Shown one piece after another: positions 56,787-64,000 of a stretch of DNA of 64,000 bases (the stretch's first letter is position 1; each line of letters begins with the position of its first letter). A program made the translations under genes and the position numbers. This DNA is from Cristatella mucedo (Eukaryota > Bryozoa > Phylactolaemata > Cristatellidae). A model generated the notes under the pieces. The model did not search any database and had not been told where the DNA came from. It saw only the letters and a program-made list of their open reading frames with translations. The stretch spans positions 12,996,001-13,060,000 of the forward strand of contig WPIO01000002.1 of NCBI GenBank assembly GCA_009760855.2. Direction: 5' to 3'.

Positions 56787-56909
56787 TTCCCGTCACCTCA
56801 CGTCTTCCCGCTCGTCCGCCTCCGTTCGTCCTCGTCACCTTGTGTCCGTCCCCACTTGAGAGTCATACGAGAGTCTCGATTACGAATACGACAAACTTGC
56901 CAGGGTGCC

Positions 56910-58110
56910 ACGATTTACAGCAGTCTCGAAAATCAACAGGAAATTTGCGACGATGCGAAGCTTAAATTACGCGTGAATGTTGTAATCACTGCCGTTAGAA
57001 TGTACCCAGAAAATTTCGCGCCTTTTCGCTCTCGCGTCCTTGTGCAAATTTGCTTAAAGGAATGGGACCTGTCTGCCTCCATCCGCCGCAATATATCACA
57101 ATCCACCATCATCCTCTGCTAATCCAGCAGAAACCTAATTTATTGCTCCAGCTTGGATTTAAAAATGGCCCTCTGCTGCTATTTTCCTCGTGTACCCGTG
57201 AAAGTCTGTGCTCTTACGTGCGAGAGCTCTCGGCCGATCGACTGCAAGCTAGTGCGATGGCCTGGACTGATACCGCAATTCATAGAAACTGACTCAACCG
57301 CAGAGCGAAAGAAATTCCCCAGCTCCAACGTTGACCGCTTATTAAAGTGCCCCATGATAAATGTTCGCCAAAGTGGCTTCAACCTCGAGTCCTTTCGCGT
57401 GCACGACATCGGGTGATGCACGGCCCGGACCAATCCGACTGCAATCCGCCGCATAACGACCGGAAATCTGCCTCTAAAAGGTCTAATTTGATGAAATATT
57501 ATTCTACCCTTCGTTTAAAGGATACGCGATTAATTTCACGACAATGGGATCGGGTGTTCTCATGCATTTAACTGCAATCAACTCTTTCAATGGCCAGGGC
57601 TAAGACCGAAATTAAACACAATCCGCCACCAAGTCACCGAAAATTAGAAATTTGGCGCTCTAATTTAGAATTAATATTACTGCGAACTCTTTGTAAGGTG
57701 AATCCACAAAATTTTAGTACACTTCGCGCACACAATCTCGGGCAATTCGCAGCGATAGATTTCAATGTCCGGGCCAATACCGCCATCTATTGCAATCCAT
57801 CGCAAATCCACCAGAAAATTAAATGATAAAAGCTCTAGCTTGAATTGCTTGCAAAAGTACACTCTGCTTAAAGTGAACTCGAAAATGCTGAGCCTCGGTT
57901 AACATCGGTCTCTGGCGATTCACAGCAGTCGACTAATGCAATTCAATGTACTTCTCTTTAAATTGATCATAAATCTACGGTGCGAAGCTATAATTTTGCA
58001 TACACATTACATTGCACTTGTGCCACTATAATTTAAAGCCAAATCGCATGTGCGATTTCGGGCAGTGCACGTCAATCAATTGCAATGGCGGCCCGGGCCA
58101 ATTCCTCTAC
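56910..58110. repeat. Degenerate tandem repeat, period about 140-190 bp
   Basis: A phrase like CGGGCAATTCGCAGCGAT, followed by a CCGGGCCAAT or GGCCTGGACTGATA phrase and CTGCAATCC/TTGCAATCC, recurs with anchors at about 57231, 57410, 57551, 57739, 57912 and 58059. GCACGACATCGGG-type phrases precede several anchors, and AAATTAAAT/CTCTAATTT phrases lie between them. Units are diverged but keep the order. Small open frames within it are not convincing genes. Confidence 0.65.
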
Positions 58111-58252
58111 AGCTCACGCTGAGCAAATTCACTGACTTAGAGCTAGCTAACTGCGATCGGTAGAAGTGAAAATATCAACAAGCTGTGAGCCACACTGACA
58201 TATGAAGCCAAATGTGAATAACTCAATGGACGCCGACGTCCAGCAGTAGGAA

Positions 58253-58366
58253 AGTCAGATTTCTTGCGGGCTCAAGGGCAGCATCGACTTTAAGTCGCTT
58301 GTCAAGCAGATGGTGCTTAGGCTCTCCGGTGGCCTGCCCGACGAAGGACAGAACCAGTCCAGAAAG
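58253..58366 (+). CDS. Candidate orphan exon, unknown gene
   Basis: AAAGTCAG then ATTTCTTGCGGGCTC opens a frame reading GLKGSIDFKSLVKQMVLRLS then GGLPDEGQNQSRK, ending at AGTCCAGAAA|GTGAGT, a good donor context. The composition is more codon-like than its surroundings. I recognise no family, no neighbouring exon was found, and no stop or start lies within it. Confidence 0.22.
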
Positions 58367-58369
58367 TGA

Positions 58370-61300
58370 GTATTCTTGCTAAACAGTCACAATTTCGCCG
58401 ACGAAGACATTATCATCATAAACCAACCTGTCAACAAATTTTCCAAGCAGAAGAGAAATATTGGGGTAGTTGTATTAACTTGCTTCAATGTACCGCGAAG
58501 ATTTTTCTTTCAATTTCATTAGTGTCTCAAATACGCTTTTAATGCCTCTGCTGTCTCGGAAGTACGAAAATAGCGTTTACTTATTGCTTTTTACAGATGG
58601 CGAACTTTACCTGCTTGAGCGAGGTTTTTTAAGTCTATACATATTTACACTGCATTGCATTTTCTGGCTATTTAAGATCGGCTTGAAATGTTGACCCTGT
58701 TGGAAAGGCTTACAACATGACACAAGTGAATAAACTCGAGTCATCGGTGGGATTCCCACCTTTTCCATTGTTATGACACTTGTTTCCTAATTATTCCTGA
58801 TAATATTAAATTCAAGACAATTAGATAGTTCCCGAATGCAACCAAATCAATCTCTTTTCAAACACTTTACCTAAACTGGAGCGAAGTAATGTGTCAATTA
58901 TTTAGTGATAGCATGCTCAATTTCAGCATTAGTAAGAACACCGAAGACAAGTTGCAGGAACTGAGTGAATGCTGTAAGGAACAATTTATAACTACGACTG
59001 GGTTACCCACAACCAGTAAGTCGGTTTACCGAGATTCGATTTGAGCAAGTTGGCTGCCACCCAAGTACGCATGTCCGCAATACATGCAGTGAATTAGTTG
59101 AGAGAGTAACATTTGCTAGAAGGCAGGGAAACTAAAGAATAATTTTTAGTGTGGGCCATCTGCTTAAAAAATGAAAGCCTTGCTTGAGCTCGACGGTTGC
59201 ACCGGCAAGAGTTAGAACTTCAATGGCTAATTTCATGCCATAACTCATGATATGAAGTGGGCCAAGGACTGGAGATATCCCGTGCTTAAAACGCTCCTCG
59301 GATGACTTTTCTCCGTTCAGGGGGAATGGTTAGCTTTGAATCTCGATTAGAACTTTCTAGCAACATCCAATGAGCCGACCAATGGCTTAGTTGCAGGGCC
59401 CATAACTCTTTCAATTATCTTTGAATGGCAGAAGATTGGAGATTGAATGAAAGTTAATTATGTTCTGGTGACCTGGGATCAGCTTTTAATTATTGACTTG
59501 ACTGCAGCTGTTTTCAGAAGGGCGAAGACTTCACCGGTGATAAATGATGTATTTGCGATATTGTCATGGTGGGAAGCAACAGGTCTGTGCACTTCATAGG
59601 AACCGTTAAGGTCAAGGCCAAGAGGACTGGTGGTCTTCTGAGGAAAAATGTGGTCTGATGATCCTTATAGAGACTATAGAGACCACAGTTGATGAGAGAG
59701 AAGAAGAGTAGGGCGACGTTTGGGGATTGCATTCAAACAGGACGACGGCAAGAGAGCGAAGAATGGTAGACCTGTCTACATATCATCAATATCTTTAAAC
59801 CCAGAATAGCGCTGGCAACAGATAGAAACAAGGCGAAAAAATTGCATTGCGACCGAGAGGTTTCAGCAGTGGTAAGCTAAAGGAAAGTAGTGAGTAAGCC
59901 CATAGGGATGCTGTTCTCGGCCCTAGCGAGACAACGAGGTCAGAGAGTGCCAACCAGAACATGTTGCTGCCACGCCCCTCGGGCGTCTCCATGTCACCCA
60001 CCCCTCTGCGGGTTAGCTTTCGAGCTGAGCGGATAGCAGAAAGACTATTGGCGCGATATTAGCTGGAGTGTTTCGTAATCCACAAGTCCACCGATCCGCA
60101 CGCCGCGGTCACCGTTTTTTGTAATACATGCACTTCTTGTACAATGAATTACCAATGTATCCCGCTACAGAAAGATGCCCGTACATGCTGGCATATTACT
60201 AGAGACAGTGCCATCGTTTGAGTCCCACAGCCCTCTGTAAAGGCTGCAGGGGGGCTTCGGATATTTAAGGCTCGAGAGTTGCGATCCGAATAAAAATTAA
60301 AAAATATTGTTAAATTTGCACTGAATAGCTATATATTTTACTACTGCTGCACTTTTCCTAAAATTAAAAAAATATTTTTAGATGAATCGATAGTCGGTAA
60401 ATTAATAAATTTTCGTTTTTGTTACACTGCAGCTCTGAAATGTCGTTCAGGAAAACTATCCAGTGCACAAATGCGCTAAATTCGAGACGATCTATCATAC
60501 GAGAGCAAACGCACGGCTGGAGCAACGGAGCGATTCGTGCTACCATCCGCCTCACATCCGTCGAAGTCGGACTCAAATGAGCCGGAGAAAATATTGAAGG
60601 AGACAGTGACAGAAGCAACACAAAGTAGGAATTGAGTGAATGCAAAACAAATCCTGAAAAAATCACTACGCTTTCCAAAGCGAAAATGATCACGTGCAGG
60701 AATACAGACGATGGTCGCTGTCGCCAAGCTCTAACCTTTCTGAACGTACGTCTCAAGTAGCTGAAGCCGTACCACTTGAAGTAACTAGACATTTTTGGGA
60801 CTCGGCATAATGGCCGGAAAGCATGTCCGATGTTTTACACATTGACAATGTGAAACTTGCAGCTGTCCAAGTAAAAGACTATACATTTCTTATATAAACA
60901 ACCAGAGATTACATTCAGGCTTCTAGGCAGGGATAACCATTCGTCAAAACCATAGCTGTTTCAGAACCAGCTAATAACCACCAAACCGGTAAGTTGTGCA
61001 TATTTTTCAGACCTAGTATGCTAATAAAGATGGCATCATGCTCAATTTGCAAAATATATTGCTTCCACTTACTAATATTACCTTTTGTTAGTACTTCTGG
61101 GACAAGATTTTGTTGTCCATTGCAGTGCTTGAGATTGATGCATGCTATTGGTGATGCATTGATTGCAATTCATTGATTCCCAGGTTTCGAACTGTTTTGC
61201 ACTCACGATGGACTCGCTTTGAATCTGCCTATCCGCTCTATGTCTTCCTATTTTATATCCGAAAAAACCAAGCTTGACAAGTCGCCTCTTTTAGGCCAAA

Positions 61301-61425
61301 GGCAAGCTTTCTCGTGCAGCTTTACCGAATCATGCATCTCACTAATTCTAGCCATGACGGCTTTATCGTTTCTGTGGCTGGACACTTAAACTTCCGGTAT
61401 AGCTGCCAAGTGTTTTCAAGATAAA
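58370..61425. other. No gene seen
   Basis: A minus frame of 142 codons (60792-60364) and one of 68 codons (60001-59795, with ALSDLVVSLGP) are hydrophobic but have no supporting exons. No repeat family recognised. Confidence 0.4.
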
Positions 61426-61429
61426 ATAA

Positions 61430-61545
61430 CAATAATAATAATAAATTTGTGTAGCGGGCTCAGAGGACTTCTTCTGTTTCTGTGCGCTTTACACAGACTC
61501 TAAAGGAAGCATGATCGACTGGTTATGGGTAGCATCCACAGTGTC
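61430..61545 (-). mobile_element. Inverted LINE 3'-end fragment with AAT tail
   Basis: AATAACAATAATAATAATAA then GCGGGCTCAGAGGACTTCTT ... GTGCGCTTTACAC and AAAGGAAGCATGATCGA match the inverted end of the family. The following TGGTTATGGGTAGCATCCAC matches the 3' UTR. Confidence 0.72.
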
Positions 61546-62400
61546 AGACGAAGATGTAAAAAAATGCATGCAACTAGCTTCTGCCCTGGCGGGTTAAGCG
61601 ATTTGCAGAGACGCTTAAGCAGTATTTTTCCTATTATACCGCGGCACTTACTAGTAAAAGGCAGCGATCTAACGTTCCATAAGAAACATGCAGAACCTCA
61701 TGTTTTCTGCTTAAGTTTCGAGACCCGCCATGTTGCCTGAGCGAGATATTAATTCAAAAAGCATGTCATAGGGATGTGAGACGTATATAGAAGTAAGCTC
61801 TAGTGATGAAATTAATTATTGCTTAGGGAAAAGCTTCACGATAGATAGATTTGGGAGGAAGGCTTCTTTAAGCCTATAGCCACTTCTACGACGATTGATC
61901 AGTCAAACTCTTCTCATTTCAAGTAGATCCACAGAATTATATCGCACTAATACAAAGGTCTCCACATTCGATAAGCCATGTGTGTCCAGTTTCCTTAACT
62001 GTCTGTACGGTCAAATATGGTCTAAGCCTCTACATAACAATGGACCACAGCACAAGCATGGCAATCCCAGCAGAACGATCCGGTTTACGCGGCTTCTTAA
62101 CGTAAAAACCGCGTTTTTAATACGAGACTCTTTGTTATGTCCATTAAATAGCCTTTTTAGATTGATTTGTGTGCATCATTGAGTTGCCAAGTAGTAGTCG
62201 ATAAGATTGTCTAGTAGTCCCAAGGATTGTCTAAGCCGATCTTTAGGGTATTATGTTTCAGCCTGTCATGTATGAGAGAACAGGTTTACTCGTGCATTCG
62301 TGGTGCTTTTGAAGAAGCAGAAGCACTAGAAATTCGCTCAGCTGAAGCCGTTCGCCAGTCGCGCCAGTAACGGCGTGCCGGCGAGACTGAGAAAAAAGCA
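61546..62400. other. No gene seen
   Basis: Open frames of up to 95 codons without domains. No repeat recognised. Confidence 0.45.
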
Positions 62401-62414
62401 ATTTCTCCCTCTGC

Positions 62415-62530
62415 ATCCTGACACTGCGTGTGTTATAACTAACCATCTTGACACACTTCCATTGAAGCAGACGTAAAGTGCCTAAAACGAAAGTTCTTTC
62501 CCCGTGAGAGCAATTCAAATAGCCTACTCC
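62415..62530 (+). mobile_element. Decayed LINE 3' UTR remnant
   Basis: CTGACACTGCGTGTGTTATAACTAACC, then CATTGAAGCAGACGTAAAGTGCC and AAAGTTCTTTCCCCGTGAGAGC follow the order of the LINE 3' UTR and hairpin, heavily diverged. Confidence 0.5.
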
Positions 62531-63790
62531 TATTACGCTAAATATGCTTTAAGATCTAAAATAGGTACCGCGAGATACTCATAACTGACAAATTGAATGC
62601 TTGGTTTGCAGAAATTCAATCCTTAATGTCGGTCAATTTCCTTACACTAAGCAATGATGGAGCCGAACTAGGCCTATCAAGCCTGCAGCTGGACTAGAAG
62701 ACGTTTCTCTTCTAATGTGTGATGCTGCACTGAGACAGTCATCGCGTGTTCTTAGTTAAAGCTTTCTCTTCGACACGTCCGCCTGATGTTTACTGTTTCG
62801 TTCAGAAGGTGGCTTCCACAGCTTTCTCTTTAACGTTCGACGCCAGTCCAAGATGACTGACTGTTTCCTGTGGTGACAGGCAAAAGATATTATTAGCTCC
62901 CCACTTCTGTCCAAACATTTTCATTTTCATTCCGTTTTAGCTGGGCTGCAGAAAAAGCCATTAATCATTCCTCTGCAGCTGGTGATGAATATGGCTTCAT
63001 GGTCGATCGACACAACCAAGAAGTTCAGCCAACTGTATCCATGAGTCTCCCCAACACTCCTTCATAAAAAAGTCATCTTTACTTTACGGTGTCATATACG
63101 TAGATAGATTGCATTCCCAAAATTAGCAACGAAGCTTTCGGAATGATGCTGTAATTGGGGTTCAGGGAACTACTATAGCTAATAGAAATTTGAATCACCA
63201 TCATCTGTGGCAAACAGAGATGATCGGCACGCACGAACAGAATGCGGTTAAGCCACGGGCCGGTGCTGCTACAGATTTCTCTCAAACCTGTACGCTGAGA
63301 TTATATAGGGAGACTTCCTATTGTTGTCTGCAGTGAGGGTCCTAACGATTGATTGCGAGAGCTTACTGGGTACATCCGATTTCCTAAACTCTAATATTTC
63401 CAGACTGAATATTGCCTGGAATGATTTTTCTCCGAGGCAACTAAGCCTCTCAGCCCTGCGTTATATGAGCTTACTACAACACACGTGACTACGGCGAAAA
63501 TGTGTCCTTGTAGGTGCCGATGGCACAGCTTATCATTCCGCTGTGAATAGCTGCGACGTTGCGGTTTTTACTTTTGTTGCTATTTATCTAATTGCTTTTA
63601 GCTGGACTGAGGTATGTACTGTACTCTTGCATCAAAGCCGGCACGTCCATCTTGCTGATACTAAACTGTATAACTATTCAATAAATTGACTTGCAGAGTT
63701 TCAGCTAAGCACTTTTTTTATTTTTTAGCTCACAGCTCCTACGTTAAGTGTACCAAACTATTCACGTGCTTAAAGTATCTCGGTTTTTAA
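62531..63790. other. No gene seen
   Basis: No coding or repeat structure recognised. Confidence 0.45.
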
Positions 63791-63792
63791 CT

Positions 63793-64000
63793 CCACAAAG
63801 CCACAAAGACTATGTGGGTTTTGTGTGGGACAGTTTTGCACAGCAAAACCAATGCTTGGGCTGCTGTCGATACCCATTCTATAGCCAACAGACTTCATCT
63901 CACGCAACAAGAAGAAAGTGAGAACGTAGCTGAGTCAGGAGAGCAGTCGATACAGTGACTAGATGAAAGTAACAGCTCAGGGCGGCTAGAAATAATTGCC
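63793..64000 (+). repeat. Unclassified interspersed repeat R1, copy 2 (cut by window end)
   Basis: CCACAAAGCCACAAAGACTATGTGGG, ATAGCCAACAGACTTCATCTCACGCAACAAG and TAGCTGAGTCAGGAGAGCAGTCGA follow the copy at 13.43 kb in the same order and orientation. The 3' limit is outside the window. Confidence 0.7.

Noticed and set aside
59795-60001. Frame with ALSDLVVSLGP resembling TM2 of a rhodopsin-type receptor
   Set aside because: Only about ten residues fit; the other helices, the D-R-Y region and supporting exons are absent.
60364-60792. 142-codon minus-strand hydrophobic frame
   Set aside because: AT-rich surroundings, no recognisable family, low-complexity ends and no neighbouring exons.

Overview
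This window is animal nuclear DNA. Genes are broken by long GT-AG introns, there are many CA/TG, GA, TA and ATT microsatellites, and most of the recognisable sequence is transposon debris: L2/CR1-group LINEs, tRNA-derived SINEs and Tc1/mariner elements. Nothing looks prokaryotic or viral and there is no CRISPR array. An invertebrate metazoan fits best, but I cannot name the species.

Two protein genes are well supported. On the plus strand, EMC7 (ER membrane protein complex subunit 7) is complete in four exons: 36860-37059, 43798-44059, 50804-50884 and 52629-52760. It encodes 224 residues with intron phases 2, 0 and 0, starts in a CpG-rich block (about 35.7-37.25 kb), and has an AATAAA at 52875. 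On the minus strand, the 3' part of an MFSD6-like transporter (MFS_1-like family) lies in three exons: 27745-26978, 21207-20536 and 20276-20086. Their splice phases agree. Its first coding exon or exons were not found.

Layout. 0-11 kb has no recognised gene; it holds SINEs, a decayed LINE (1.96-3.13 kb) with a nested SINE, microsatellites and CTG/CAG-rich DNA. 11.9-13.0 kb is a LINE fragment. 13-18 kb is mostly anonymous, with a TA minisatellite. 18.3-24.7 kb has two young LINE copies in direct orientation on either side of the last two MFSD6-like exons. 24.8-26.4 kb is a Tc1 element with matching terminal inverted repeats. 28.2-31.6 kb is a decayed, nearly full-length LINE on the minus strand. 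31.7-35.7 kb has three antisense SINEs. 35.7-52.9 kb is EMC7, whose introns carry SINEs, LINE 3' ends and two Tc1 fragments. 53-55.6 kb is a LINE mosaic. 56.9-58.1 kb is a degenerate tandem repeat with a period near 165 bp. 58-64 kb is largely anonymous.

The two genes are not an operon. EMC7 acts in the ER complex that inserts membrane proteins, and the MFSD6-like protein is a multi-pass transporter; their proximity implies no functional link. The parts least explained by known families are the two-headed SINE family, an unclassified interspersed repeat (13.43 kb, 63.79 kb, and inverted at 8.44 kb), the 165-bp array, and the frameshift shared by the two young LINE copies.
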